64,000 nucleotides of DNA from Sphingopyxis granuli NBRC 100800 (GTDB lineage Bacteria > Pseudomonadota > Alphaproteobacteria > Sphingomonadales > Sphingomonadaceae). The notes below the pieces were generated by a model. The model made no database searches, was not told where the DNA came from, and saw only the letters and a program-made list of their open reading frames with translations. A program made the translations under genes and the position numbers. This document shows positions 17,038 to 26,311 of this stretch, piece after piece. The DNA is taken from NCBI RefSeq assembly GCF_001591045.1, contig NZ_BCUA01000001.1:62001-126000 (forward strand), read 5' to 3'. Within the stretch, counting starts at the first letter, position 1. The number at the start of each line of letters is the position of its first letter.

Positions 17038-18056
17038 TGCGCGCCGTTCGCACGATCTTCGGTGCGCTGCTCATCGCAATCTGCGCCATGGCTTTCGCGC
17101 CGAGCGCCCAGGCGGCCGGGCCTACCTGCAACGGCAAATTCGTGAATCCGATCACCGACGTCTGCTGGTCCTGCCTGTTCCCCCTCTCCGTCGGCGGCCT
17201 GAAGATCTGGCCGAGTGGCCGACCGGACACGAACAATCCCGCCTCACCGATCTGTGCCTGCGCAGATCCGTTGCCGCGCATCGGGATTTCGGTGGGATTC
17301 TGGGAGCCGGCGCGGCTCGCGGACGTTACCATGAAGCCTTGGTGCTTCCCCAATCTAGGCGGGGTCCGCATCGCTCCGGGCTTCGATATCGGCCAGGGCT
17401 ATCTGGCAGGGCCTTCGATGGTCGGGGGACGATCGCAGAGCACCGCCAAGTGGCACGTCCATTGGTATGTCTATCCCCTGCTTTACTGGATGGAGATACT
17501 GACCGACTTCGTGTGCTTCGAGCAGGCGTCGTTCGACATCGCCTATATGACCGAGGTCGATCCCCTCTGGCAGGATGACTCCCTCGCGGCGTTGATCAAT
17601 CCCGAAGCGATCATCTTCGCCAACCCGCTGGCCAAAGCCGCCTGTGCCGGAGACTGCATCGCCGGAACGGTGAACCTGCCGCTCGACCAGCTGTTCTGGT
17701 GCGCCGGCTGCCAGGGCGGGATGTATCCTTTGAACGGGAACATCCCAGCCTCGATCGGCCATGTGCAGTCCTCGCGCCTCGCGCTGTCCCGCTTCGCCTA
17801 CAAGATGCACCGGCAGGCGCTCGCCTGGGGCACGATGGGCTCGGCCGGCCTCTGCAAGAAATATCTGATGCCGGTGATGCGCAAGCAGCAATACCGGTTC
17901 CAGATGACCAATCCGATCCCGACCGTGAACGGGCGTTTCGCCTGTTCGGCGATCGGGGCCTCGACCATGCCGCCGGATGCTGGCCGCGCCTACCCCGCGG
18001 GTGGCGAGGACATGGGCTATCTCGTCTGGCGCAAACGCAACTGCTGCGTGTTGTGA
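17037..18056 (+). CDS. traU: TraU, DNA transfer and pilus assembly protein
   Basis: 339 residues (F TraU is 330). Signal peptide cleaved after about residue 26 (SAQA). The mature protein is cysteine-rich, with CNGKFVNPITDVCWSCLFP at its start, CACADPLPRIG shortly after, CAGCQGG in the middle and a terminal NCCVL; this is the diagnostic TraU architecture. It needs disulfide formation, consistent with dsbC in the operon. ATG 17037 shares a base with the stop of the preceding gene. TraU is required mainly for DNA transfer rather than piliation in F. Confidence 0.95.
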   Translation: MRAVRTIFGALLIAICAMAFAPSAQAAGPTCNGKFVNPITDVCWSCLFPLSVGGLKIWPSGRPDTNNPASPICACADPLPRIGISVGFWEPARLADVTMKPWCFPNLGGVRIAPGFDIGQGYLAGPSMVGGRSQSTAKWHVHWYVYPLLYWMEILTDFVCFEQASFDIAYMTEVDPLWQDDSLAALINPEAIIFANPLAKAACAGDCIAGTVNLPLDQLFWCAGCQGGMYPLNGNIPASIGHVQSSRLALSRFAYKMHRQALAWGTMGSAGLCKKYLMPVMRKQQYRFQMTNPIPTVNGRFACSAIGASTMPPDAGRAYPAGGEDMGYLVWRKRNCCVL

Positions 18057-18067
18057 AGGAGGGGGCG

Positions 18068-18814
18068 ATGCGACTTCTCACCTTGGGTGCATTCGGCCTT
18101 GTCGCCGCGGCCAGTATGACCGCCCTTCTTGCCCAAACCGTCGACGGGATCGACGTGCAGGCGATCAAGAAAAAGTCGGCGGATCTGCAGGCAGACGCAC
18201 AGGCCTTCGTCGACCAGATCAAGGACCGCGGCGATGCGTTCCGGGACGAGGCCGTCACGGTGCGCGATGGCGGCATGGAGAACATGCAGCGTGTGGCCTC
18301 TACCGATCTGCCAACCGGCCCGGCCGGCCCGATCGACTTTGACGAGATCGTTCAGGGCGCGGCGACGAACGCCGCGGCGAGTGGCGGCGAGGCCCCGCGG
18401 CTGATTGCCTTTGCCAGCCTGTCGATGCCGCCAAAGGCACTTCGGCAGCTCATCCAGGACACGGCGAGGGCAGGGGGCGTGGTGGTGTTCCGCGGCTTCC
18501 CGAACAATTCGATGAAGGCGTTCTCGCAAGCGCTTGGCAAGATCGTCGAACGACAGGACGATTTTGCCAATATCGGCATCGATCCGAGGCTGTTCCGGGC
18601 CTTCGACGTCCAGGCGGTGCCGACGTACATCGCCGTCTCGTCGGATTTCGATCTTTGCGCCGGCTTTTCCTGCCGGACCCAGGTTCCGCCTTACGATCGG
18701 ATGATCGGCAATGTGACGGTCGAATATGCGCTGACGTCATTCGCGGACGGGAATGGCCCCGGTGCGCGCGTTGCGGCGGTGGGTCTCGCCAATCTCCGGA
18801 AAACCACGCCGTGA
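18068..18814 (+). CDS. trbC: TrbC, F-type pilus assembly protein (thioredoxin-like)
   Basis: 248 residues. Signal peptide (LGAFGLVAAASMTALLAQ), a charged helical N-terminal region, then a thioredoxin-fold domain from about residue 115 with FASLSMPPKALRQLI followed by VVVFRGFP. The usual CxxC is replaced by SLSMPP, as is normal for TrbC, so a redox role is unlikely. The domain includes the cis-Pro-like AVPTYIA. It is periplasmic and works with TraW. The stop overlaps the GTG start of traN. Confidence 0.9.
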   Translation: MRLLTLGAFGLVAAASMTALLAQTVDGIDVQAIKKKSADLQADAQAFVDQIKDRGDAFRDEAVTVRDGGMENMQRVASTDLPTGPAGPIDFDEIVQGAATNAAASGGEAPRLIAFASLSMPPKALRQLIQDTARAGGVVVFRGFPNNSMKAFSQALGKIVERQDDFANIGIDPRLFRAFDVQAVPTYIAVSSDFDLCAGFSCRTQVPPYDRMIGNVTVEYALTSFADGNGPGARVAAVGLANLRKTTP

Positions 18815-20646
18815 GGATATGGGCGTCCGTTGCGGCATTGCTTGTGGTCCTGATGGCCAGTTCGCCGGCGGTTGCCCAGATGACCGTCGAGGAAGCGCGC
18901 CAGGAGGGGAGGGCGCTCGGCAACGAAAAGCGGCAGGATTCGACGCTGGTTCCCACGGATAGCGCCCGGGCGGAGGCGGTGCCGGGATATGGCGGGACGT
19001 CGCTTCCACAGGGCGCCTACTTTGATAACCCCGAGAGGATGGAGGCTGAGGCCGCCGCGACGAAGTCTTCGAACGAGCAGTACCGCATCACCACGGACGC
19101 CGATCGTACGCGCCCGACCTTCAGCAATGCCGAGATCCTCGAAACGACGGCACGCGCCACTGCGGTCGAGAAGGACCCGGCAGCCTTTTTGGAGGGGGAG
19201 GAGATGAGCAGCGCCTCGGGTAGCTGTACGCCCTTGCCACCCGCAACGGGTGGTGCGGGATATTATGAGGCGACCTGCAATGCGGGCACCAAAGTTGAGG
19301 AGCGACCACGTTCGTGTTTCATCCGAATGGTCCCGGATGTCACGACGATTACGTCATACAAATATTATGTCGTGCCCGATAATGCGTACGGGACGCCGTT
19401 CGCGCGCCGTGCAGCCATGGTCCCTCATGCCGCATCCGGTGTCTGCAAGCCGACCGGCGTGGTCAAGCAGGCGTGCGCCGCCCATCGCGATTATGGCTGG
19501 CCGTGGCCCGATAACAAATATTGCGACGATTATTATGCGACTGAATATGAATGTTCAGCCGACCTGCCAATCGCCATGGAAGTCAGTCCGGTTACCGGTG
19601 CCTCGTGGCATGCCAAGGGCAGCACCAATCAGATCGTCAACAGACGGGTCGATAGCTGCGGCGACCTTGCCGGCGACGGGATGTGCCTGCCCGATGGAGG
19701 CGCAGAAGTCTGCGTTGAGGGTCCCGAGACCCGCATCATAGACGGCGTGCCGATCACCGAAGCATGCTGGGCGTGGAAACGCGATTACATGTGCCACGCG
19801 TTCTCGAGCGGAAATGATTGCACCGCACTCGAGACGAATGCGAGTTGCAGCTTCCTGCGGACCGAATGCCTGGATGAGGAGCTGAACGGCGCGTGCCAGG
19901 TTGAAGAGTGGATTTACCGCTGTCCGACCCCTGGCGGCGCGGTGAGCGATGTGCCGCAATATATCTGCGGCGATGATGTCTACTGTATCAACGGTGACTG
20001 CGAACCGATCGTCCGCGAGGCATCGACCGAGTTCAAGGACGCGCTGGTCGCGCTGCATGCGATCGATCAGGCGGGGAAGGAGTTTGACGAGAATAATTTC
20101 ACGGTATTCCAGGGCACGCGCGAGACCTGCCACAAGCCGGTGTTCGGGCTTATCAACTGCTGCGCCGGCAAGGTGTCCGGCCTATTGACCGTCGGCGCCG
20201 GGGCGGCGGCACTGGCCGGTGGTCCGACTGCGGTCGCGGCGCTGGCAACTCCATTCCTGACGCTCTTCGCTTGCTCCCAGAGCGAGATGAGGCTCGATAT
20301 CAAGGACCGCATGGGCTTCTGTCACAAGGTCGGGACTTATTGTTCGTCGAGCTTTCTTGGCATCTGCAAGACCCGGCGCACGGCCTATTGCTGCTTCGAG
20401 AGCAAGCTCAGCCGTATTCTTCAGGAGCAGGGACGGATCCAGCTCGGCAGGCCTTGGGGCGCGCCGAAGCGCGAGCAGTGCCTAGGCTTCACCATCGACG
20501 AGTTTGCGCGCCTTGATCTCTCGGTGATGGATTTCACCGAGGTCTATGCCGAGTTCGTGGATGCCGCACGGCTCCCGGACGAGGTCGAGACGATGACCCA
20601 GATCCAGCAGAAAATTCAGGGCTATTATGACCTGCACGGCAAATAG
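18811..20646 (+). CDS. traN: TraN, cysteine-rich outer-membrane mating-pair stabilisation protein
   Basis: 611 residues (F TraN is 602). I place the start at the GTG of 18811, which overlaps the trbC TGA and begins a clean signal peptide (SVAALLVVLMASSPAVAQ). The mature protein carries many cysteines, particularly in the second half (CCAGKVSG, CHKVGTYC, YCCFESKLSRIL), as expected for TraN, the outer-membrane protein that contacts the recipient. The C-terminal LSRILQEQGR and the following GWG-like region are typical. The large number of disulfides explains DsbC in the same operon. A 175-base gap follows, unusual in this tightly packed operon. Confidence 0.92.
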   Translation: MRIWASVAALLVVLMASSPAVAQMTVEEARQEGRALGNEKRQDSTLVPTDSARAEAVPGYGGTSLPQGAYFDNPERMEAEAAATKSSNEQYRITTDADRTRPTFSNAEILETTARATAVEKDPAAFLEGEEMSSASGSCTPLPPATGGAGYYEATCNAGTKVEERPRSCFIRMVPDVTTITSYKYYVVPDNAYGTPFARRAAMVPHAASGVCKPTGVVKQACAAHRDYGWPWPDNKYCDDYYATEYECSADLPIAMEVSPVTGASWHAKGSTNQIVNRRVDSCGDLAGDGMCLPDGGAEVCVEGPETRIIDGVPITEACWAWKRDYMCHAFSSGNDCTALETNASCSFLRTECLDEELNGACQVEEWIYRCPTPGGAVSDVPQYICGDDVYCINGDCEPIVREASTEFKDALVALHAIDQAGKEFDENNFTVFQGTRETCHKPVFGLINCCAGKVSGLLTVGAGAAALAGGPTAVAALATPFLTLFACSQSEMRLDIKDRMGFCHKVGTYCSSSFLGICKTRRTAYCCFESKLSRILQEQGRIQLGRPWGAPKREQCLGFTIDEFARLDLSVMDFTEVYAEFVDAARLPDEVETMTQIQQKIQGYYDLHGK

Positions 20647-20699
20647 CAGGCCCGCCCGGTGCGCAGGCCGATATCGGCTCCAAGCGCCGGATCATCCCC

Positions 20700-20717
20700 G
20701 CGCGCCTCGAGGCGCGC
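20700..20717. repeat. Perfect 18-base palindrome in the traN-traF gap
   Basis: GCGCGCCTCGAGGCGCGC is perfectly self-complementary. As RNA it could form a 7-base stem with a TCGA loop. The gap 20647-20821 holds no gene and is the longest gap in the operon after traA. No T-tract follows, so it is more likely an RNA-processing or stability element, an attenuator, or a protein site than an intrinsic terminator. Confidence 0.55.
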
Positions 20718-20821
20718 TGCTGACCTCCACGCGCGGCACCACACGCGCCATCCCAATCACTTCTTCCTTCCGCGCCTGTCCTCCGAGCCGCGAAAGGAAT
20801 CTCCGGAAAGGAAGTTCGTCC

Positions 20822-21646
20822 ATGTTTCGCATTGTGGTTGCGCCATTGCTGGCGCTTTCGCTTGCCGGTGTCGCGGTACCGGTTCTGGCGCAATCGCGGG
20901 GCGCGACAACGGACGGTGTCGAAAGGACTGATGCCAGCGACGACTTCTACTGTGCCGAGCGCCGGCTGGGGCAATGGTTCTATTGCAGCAAGCCCATGCC
21001 TGCCGAGCAGGAAAGGCAGGTGTCCGCCGGTCCGCAACAAAGTTCGGTCGAGCGCATGGCCGCGATCACGCGCCAGCTTGACGAACTGAAGGCGAAAGCA
21101 ATCCTCGATCCGAGCGAGGAAAACGTCATCGCCTATGTTCGCTTCCAGCGCGAACAGCTCGACCGTGCGTCGACCTTCTCGGATACCTGGCAGCGGGCGC
21201 TCTGGCAGAACCCCGACCTCGATTATACGCTGCAGCGGCCGGTTTCGACGGTCGGCAAGCGCGCCTGGCTCGACAACCGGCGTGCGGATCGCGATGCCGT
21301 GTTGGCCAGCCTCAGCCAGCGCTACGGCCTTTTCTACTTCTACGCTCAGAGCTGCGGCGCCTGCGACCTGTTCTCACCGATCCTGCGCTCCGTTGCGGAC
21401 AGCCATCGGATGGCGGTCATGGCTGTCTCGATGGATGGCGGTCCGAGCCGGGATTTCCCGAACTATGTGGTGGACGCCGGTCAGCGAGCGCGAATGGGAA
21501 TCCCGGGCAATGAAACACCGGCGCTGGTGCTGTTCGACACGGCCACCAAGCGCACCATCCCCGTAGGCTACGGGATTCTGAGCGCCGACGAGATCATGGA
21601 CCGAATCTTCGCGCTGACCAACACCAGAGTGGGGAGCGACTTCTGA
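20822..21646 (+). CDS. traF: TraF, F-type pilus assembly protein (thioredoxin-like with CGAC)
   Basis: 274 residues (F TraF is 247). Signal peptide to about residue 23 (VPVLAQ), a helical N-terminal region containing FYCAERRLGQWFYC, and a C-terminal thioredoxin-fold domain. The site CGAC at residues 178-181 (YAQSCGACDLF) suggests that this TraF is redox-active, unlike F TraF, which I recall lacks the motif. A cis-proline-like ETPALVLF follows. ATG 20822 is preceded by GGAAAGGAAG; the frame start at 20627 lies inside traN. The last base overlaps the traH ATG. Confidence 0.9.
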   Translation: MFRIVVAPLLALSLAGVAVPVLAQSRGATTDGVERTDASDDFYCAERRLGQWFYCSKPMPAEQERQVSAGPQQSSVERMAAITRQLDELKAKAILDPSEENVIAYVRFQREQLDRASTFSDTWQRALWQNPDLDYTLQRPVSTVGKRAWLDNRRADRDAVLASLSQRYGLFYFYAQSCGACDLFSPILRSVADSHRMAVMAVSMDGGPSRDFPNYVVDAGQRARMGIPGNETPALVLFDTATKRTIPVGYGILSADEIMDRIFALTNTRVGSDF

Positions 21647-23112
21647 TGGGACAGGATCGCGGCAGCGGCATTATTCGCCGCGTCATTCGCAGCACTGCCA
21701 GTTGGGCTGGCATGGTCGCGGTCGCCAATCTCGCTGTCACCGGCACTGCACACGCCGATGTCGCCTCCGAGATGAACAGTTTCTTCTCGGACGCCGGGGG
21801 CGCTGCCAACGTCACGGGACCATCGGCATTCCAGGGGCAGTCGGCTGGCTATTATTCGCTGGGCAATGTCTGGACGCGTTTTCCGCAAAAGAGCGTGCAG
21901 CCTTTCAACCTGCAGCTTCCCAGCGCCCGCGCCGGGTGCGGGGGCATCGATCTGTTCAGCGGAAGCTTTTCGTTCATCAACGCCTCCGAGATCATTGCCA
22001 TGCTGAAGGCGACCGCGAACAACGCGCTCGGCTTCGCGTTCAAGCTCGCGATTGATTCTGTATCGCCCGAGATCGGCAAGGTGATGGATGAGTTCTCCCA
22101 GAAGGCACAGCTGCTCAACCAGATGAATATCTCGAGCTGCGAGACGGCGCAGGCGCTGGTCGGCGGGATCTGGCCGCAGATGGAGACGACGCGCGCGACG
22201 ATCTGCGAAGCGGTGGGCAACAGCCAGGGTGTCTTTTCGGACTGGGCCGCTGCGCGGCAGGGCTGCAACAACGGCAACCGGCGGGATTCGACGATTGCCG
22301 GGAACACCGATGCCTCGATGAAGGATCAGCTTATCGGGGAGCCGCACAACTACACATGGGAGGCCCTCAGGAAATCGGCGAAATTCGGAGCATTCGACAA
22401 GAATTTCTCGGAATATGTCATGACCCTGGTCGGAACGGTCGTGACAACGCCGTCGACCGATCCGAGTGTCGGCGGCAAGGTGGTCATGTTCGGGCCCGCC
22501 GAGGAAGCGGTGGTAACCGCGCTGCTCGATGGCACGGCGGATGCCCCTCCCGTCAGGATCCTCAGATGTAACGACGAGAACTGCTACGATGTGGGTGAGC
22601 AGACGCTCTCGGTGCCGGCTTCCTCGGCACTTCGTCCGCGGATCGGCACGATGATCCGGTCGATGAGCGACAAGATTCGCTCCGACACGCCGCTCGATGC
22701 GGCCGAAAAGCAGCTCCTCAATCTCGCGACGGTGCCGATCTACAAGATCCTGAGCGTTCAGGCCTATGCCCATTATGCGCTGACCGAAGGCGAGATAGAG
22801 ACATTGTCGGAGATCGTGGCGGTCGATCTGCTTTCGGCCATGCTCGATAATATGCTCGACCGGGTCGAGCAGGCGAAGGTTCATTACCAGACCTTCGACC
22901 AGGAAACCGCGACGCAGTGGAAGCAGCAGATCGCGTCGACACGGGCCAGGTTCAGCCAGCGTGACGTGCGGCTGAACAACAAATTGCAGGTCACCATGCA
23001 GATCATAAATCGCAGCATCATGCTGGAATCGACGCTTCAGAATTCGATGACGCCGGGGATGGCGGCTGCGCTCAATTTCTCGCGCGGTCTCAACGCACAG
23101 GGTCTGAACTAG
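21646..23112 (+). CDS. traH: TraH, pilus assembly and mating-pair protein
   Basis: 488 residues (F TraH is 458). Signal peptide (SWAGMVAVANLAVTGTAHAD), then conserved segments: an N-terminal GYYSLGNVWTRFP motif, CGGIDLFSGSFSFIN, and a Cys-containing middle (NISSCETAQALVGGIWP). A helical C-terminus has coiled-coil character (around 400-470). TraH is a periplasmic/outer-membrane-associated component working with TraF, TraU and TrbI. It is separated from traG by 15 bases. Confidence 0.94.
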   Translation: MGQDRGSGIIRRVIRSTASWAGMVAVANLAVTGTAHADVASEMNSFFSDAGGAANVTGPSAFQGQSAGYYSLGNVWTRFPQKSVQPFNLQLPSARAGCGGIDLFSGSFSFINASEIIAMLKATANNALGFAFKLAIDSVSPEIGKVMDEFSQKAQLLNQMNISSCETAQALVGGIWPQMETTRATICEAVGNSQGVFSDWAAARQGCNNGNRRDSTIAGNTDASMKDQLIGEPHNYTWEALRKSAKFGAFDKNFSEYVMTLVGTVVTTPSTDPSVGGKVVMFGPAEEAVVTALLDGTADAPPVRILRCNDENCYDVGEQTLSVPASSALRPRIGTMIRSMSDKIRSDTPLDAAEKQLLNLATVPIYKILSVQAYAHYALTEGEIETLSEIVAVDLLSAMLDNMLDRVEQAKVHYQTFDQETATQWKQQIASTRARFSQRDVRLNNKLQVTMQIINRSIMLESTLQNSMTPGMAAALNFSRGLNAQGLN

Positions 23113-23127
23113 GCGCGGGGGCAGGCC

Positions 23128-25920
23128 ATGCTTGAGGTTTTCACGGTCGGTGGCGGCGAGTATCTCGTAAACATCTTCAACGCGGTCGCGGCCTGGTCGG
23201 GCGGCGGAGGCTATCGCTCTCTGATCCGCGTCGTCATGGTGATGGGGCTCATTTACTCGTTGCTCGTGGTGGCCTTCACGCTCAACTACAAGGCGTGGCT
23301 GAACTGGTTTCTGCAGGCGACCGCGATCTACCTGTGCCTGATGGTGCCGACCGTCGACATCAAGGTCACTGATCGCATCAACCCGAGCCTCGCGCCGGCG
23401 ACGGTCGACAACGTGCCCATGGGATTAGGCATCCTCGCCAGCTTTACTACCCAGGTCGGCGATTGGTTGACCCGGACGGCGGAAACGGTGTTCGTCATGC
23501 CAAACGAGCTGAATTATTCGACCAACGGCATGGTCTATGGCGCGCGGCTGTTCGATGCGACGCGCAATTTCATCATCCGCGATGCCGAGTTCTCGACCAA
23601 TCTCGAAAACCACTTCAAGAACTGCCTGTTCGGCGATGTGATGCTCTATCAGAAATCGCTCACCACGCTGGCGAAGGCGACCGACCTCTGGGCCGCGGTA
23701 GGGCCAGGGTCGCAGGCTCGGTCGCAGCAGTGGCTCGAGCGTCAGGGCGACGGAACAGTCCATAGCTTCATCGTCACCTGCCGGCAGGCCTACCAGGCGC
23801 TCGATGCTCAATGGGGGCCGATGATCGAGGCCAACACACCTCTCTGGGGGAAGGAGGCCTATCCCAAGCTGAGCAATGCGCTGGCGGCGGACAAGTTGAA
23901 GCATGACGTACCCATCGTCAGTGCGGCCTTCACCGGCGCAAGTGGCAGCTATGCGGAGGTGATGCGCCAGAATACAGCGATCAACGCGTTCATGCAGGCC
24001 CGCAATGGTATGTCCGGTGGCGCCGGCGCGGCCGCGATCGACACGTTCGCGCAGACCCGGGCGGACATTCAAGCGCGCAACACCTATAACTCGATCGCCC
24101 AGCAGGCGATGGCCTGGGTGCCGATCCTGAACATTGTCCTGACGGTCGTCTTCTTCGCGATGTTCCCGGTGATCTTTCCCCTGTTTCTCATGCCACAGAC
24201 GGGCCTGAGTTCGCTCAAGGGTTACACGATGGGGTTTTTCTATCTCGCAGCCTGGGGCCCGCTTTACGTCATCCTCCATATGATCTGCATGACGCGTGCG
24301 ACATCGGCGGCGACCGGGGTTGCCGGGGGCGGGGTGTCGCTTGCGAGCTATGCAGGGATCGGCGCGGTGAACGGCGAAACCGCGACCATCGCGGGGTTCA
24401 TGCTCATGAGCGTGCCGTTTCTTGCCGCGGGGCTGGCGCGCGGCGCGATGTCGATCGCCGGCCATTCCATGTCGATGCTGGCGCCGGCGCAGAACGCCGC
24501 GGAAGCAGCCGCGCTCGAGCAGACCACTGGAAACTACGCCTATGGCAATGTGAGCTGGGCGAACGCGACGTCGAATATGCGCCAGGCCGATCAGTGGTCG
24601 ACAGCACCGACCTATATGGGCGGAGGCGCGAGCTTTGGATGGCGGCAGGACAATGGCGCGATGGTGACGGGCTTCGGCAATGGGCAGGAGGTCTACGATA
24701 CATCCACGGCGATTTCGCGGCTCGGCTTCACGCCGACGATGACCACGGGTTCGGTCGCCGAATGGCGTGAGATGGCGAGCGAAGCGCACCGGCAGGCACA
24801 AGCCTATGAGAATGCGGCCAACGAGATCCTGACGGCGACCCACGCCAATCGTAGCGCGTTCGGAACCTCGGCCGAGCACACCCGAGGGTGGGATTCGAGT
24901 AGCGGGAGTCAGGCGAATAGCTCGGTCGAGCAGTTCGATCGGCGCACAGGTAGCAGTTCTCAAGGGACCGAGGAGCGCTCGACAATTTCGCAGACCGAGC
25001 GGGTGTCGGGACGCCACGACCGTCAGGCGCAGATTTCCGATCAGGTGAGCGGAACCATCGGTGCCGGCGTTGGTGGTCGGGGTAAAGGTGGAGGCGGCGG
25101 TAGAGGGCTACCCGGCATTAGCGGCAATGTCACAAAGGCGGGCACTCAGACAGATTCGATGAATTGGACCACGGACGATTCCCGGAGCAGCGAAAACGGG
25201 AATACATCGTCCAGTGGGGTCCGTGACGAGCACGCGAATGGGACGGGTGCTTCGACGTCGGACGGCACCTATGCCCGTAGCGGTGTCTTCGCTCGCGCGT
25301 CGACGACGAATTCCTCATCGACGAGCACCGAGGATTCGCTGGCGCTGGCCAAATCCTATTCGGAAACCGCGCGCCGGCTTGATGAACTGTCGCAACAGCT
25401 TTCGCGTGACGCGAGCTATGCCGAGACACACGGCATGCAGTTGAGCGAGAATCTAAGTCAGGATCTCGCGCAATGGTATCGGCATCAGCAGGTCGCGAAC
25501 CCTGGGCTTGATGCGCCGGAACTCTGGGCCACCGATCTGACGGATCAGCAGCGCGCCGTGCGCCAGGAGATGATCACGCGCTGGATGCATGACAAGCAAA
25601 CCTCGATCCGCTCCGAGATCGAAGGCCAACTCCATGCTCCTGAGTTGGTCGACGTCCACCGCCCCTCTGTGGACAGTGCGGCCGATGTGCGGGCGGCGTA
25701 TCGGCCGCAAGGTGTTGGCGGCCTGCCCGCGGGGCCGGGGAGCGGGCAACCATCGGGCGCGGCGGATATCATCGAAGCCGGCAAGGCGGAGCTCGAAGGC
25801 ACACGCACAGCCGCGCAGACCATGCGTGGGCAACGCGTCCAGGGTGCGGTCGATGTGCAGGGCGAAGTGAGCCGCGGCAGGGACCACGGCTTCTTCCATG
25901 ATCCCAAGCTACGCGAATGA
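23128..25920 (+). CDS. traG: TraG, mating-pair stabilisation and entry-exclusion-target membrane protein
   Basis: 930 residues (F TraG is 938). The N-terminal half carries several membrane helices (first near 31-50; others around 330-370 and 430-450) as in the TraG N domain that is required for piliation. The C-terminal half from about residue 480 is a Ser/Gly/Thr-rich, low-complexity periplasmic region with a helical stretch (SETARRLDELSQQLSRDAS) resembling the TraG C domain that meets the exclusion protein in the recipient. It ends the operon. No traS/traT, traD or traI follows; the next genes are unrelated and the strand changes six bases later. Confidence 0.94.
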   Translation: MLEVFTVGGGEYLVNIFNAVAAWSGGGGYRSLIRVVMVMGLIYSLLVVAFTLNYKAWLNWFLQATAIYLCLMVPTVDIKVTDRINPSLAPATVDNVPMGLGILASFTTQVGDWLTRTAETVFVMPNELNYSTNGMVYGARLFDATRNFIIRDAEFSTNLENHFKNCLFGDVMLYQKSLTTLAKATDLWAAVGPGSQARSQQWLERQGDGTVHSFIVTCRQAYQALDAQWGPMIEANTPLWGKEAYPKLSNALAADKLKHDVPIVSAAFTGASGSYAEVMRQNTAINAFMQARNGMSGGAGAAAIDTFAQTRADIQARNTYNSIAQQAMAWVPILNIVLTVVFFAMFPVIFPLFLMPQTGLSSLKGYTMGFFYLAAWGPLYVILHMICMTRATSAATGVAGGGVSLASYAGIGAVNGETATIAGFMLMSVPFLAAGLARGAMSIAGHSMSMLAPAQNAAEAAALEQTTGNYAYGNVSWANATSNMRQADQWSTAPTYMGGGASFGWRQDNGAMVTGFGNGQEVYDTSTAISRLGFTPTMTTGSVAEWREMASEAHRQAQAYENAANEILTATHANRSAFGTSAEHTRGWDSSSGSQANSSVEQFDRRTGSSSQGTEERSTISQTERVSGRHDRQAQISDQVSGTIGAGVGGRGKGGGGGRGLPGISGNVTKAGTQTDSMNWTTDDSRSSENGNTSSSGVRDEHANGTGASTSDGTYARSGVFARASTTNSSSTSTEDSLALAKSYSETARRLDELSQQLSRDASYAETHGMQLSENLSQDLAQWYRHQQVANPGLDAPELWATDLTDQQRAVRQEMITRWMHDKQTSIRSEIEGQLHAPELVDVHRPSVDSAADVRAAYRPQGVGGLPAGPGSGQPSGAADIIEAGKAELEGTRTAAQTMRGQRVQGAVDVQGEVSRGRDHGFFHDPKLRE

Positions 25921-25926
25921 CACCGC

Positions 25927-26139
25927 TCAGATGAACAGGACGAAGTAGCCGATGAAGCCCGCCATTAGCGCATAGGCCAAACCATAGCCAATCCTACCGC
26001 CCAGCGTGGGATTGCCCTCGCTGTCAGTGATCATCTCGATATCAGGCGTTTCTTCTTCGACGAACGTATAAATCGGAGAGTCGGAAAGACCCTTTGTGCG
26101 ATTGTACGTTTCAACGTCGAATTTTACGAAGGTGACCAT
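25927..26139 (-). CDS. Small membrane-anchored hypothetical protein (70 aa)
   Basis: A 70-residue frame with an acidic soluble N-terminal part (VEEETPDIEMITDSEG) and a single C-terminal hydrophobic helix (IGYGLAYALMAGFIGYFVLFI). It converges on traG with six bases between the stops. It looks like a genuine tail-anchored small protein, but I do not recognise it. A role in surface exclusion would suit its position, but nothing in the sequence shows that. Confidence 0.45.
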   Translation of the reverse strand: MVTFVKFDVETYNRTKGLSDSPIYTFVEEETPDIEMITDSEGNPTLGGRIGYGLAYALMAGFIGYFVLFI

Positions 26140-26311
26140 GACATTGAAATGTCTACCACAACGCCTGCTTGTTCACAACTGAGCGCGCTCGTTCTTGGAA
26201 GAATTCGCCCTGACCCGGCCCAGGCTCCAATCCGGCGATGCTCCTTGTGGGAGCGGCCTGACGAACACCGGCTCACCTCGCGTGAGGCATGGATCCTTTC
26301 ACACGCACCCC

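Noticed and set aside
23425-25017. 530-residue minus-strand frame opposite traG
   Set aside because: Shadow of traG; Arg/His-rich, with no domain features.
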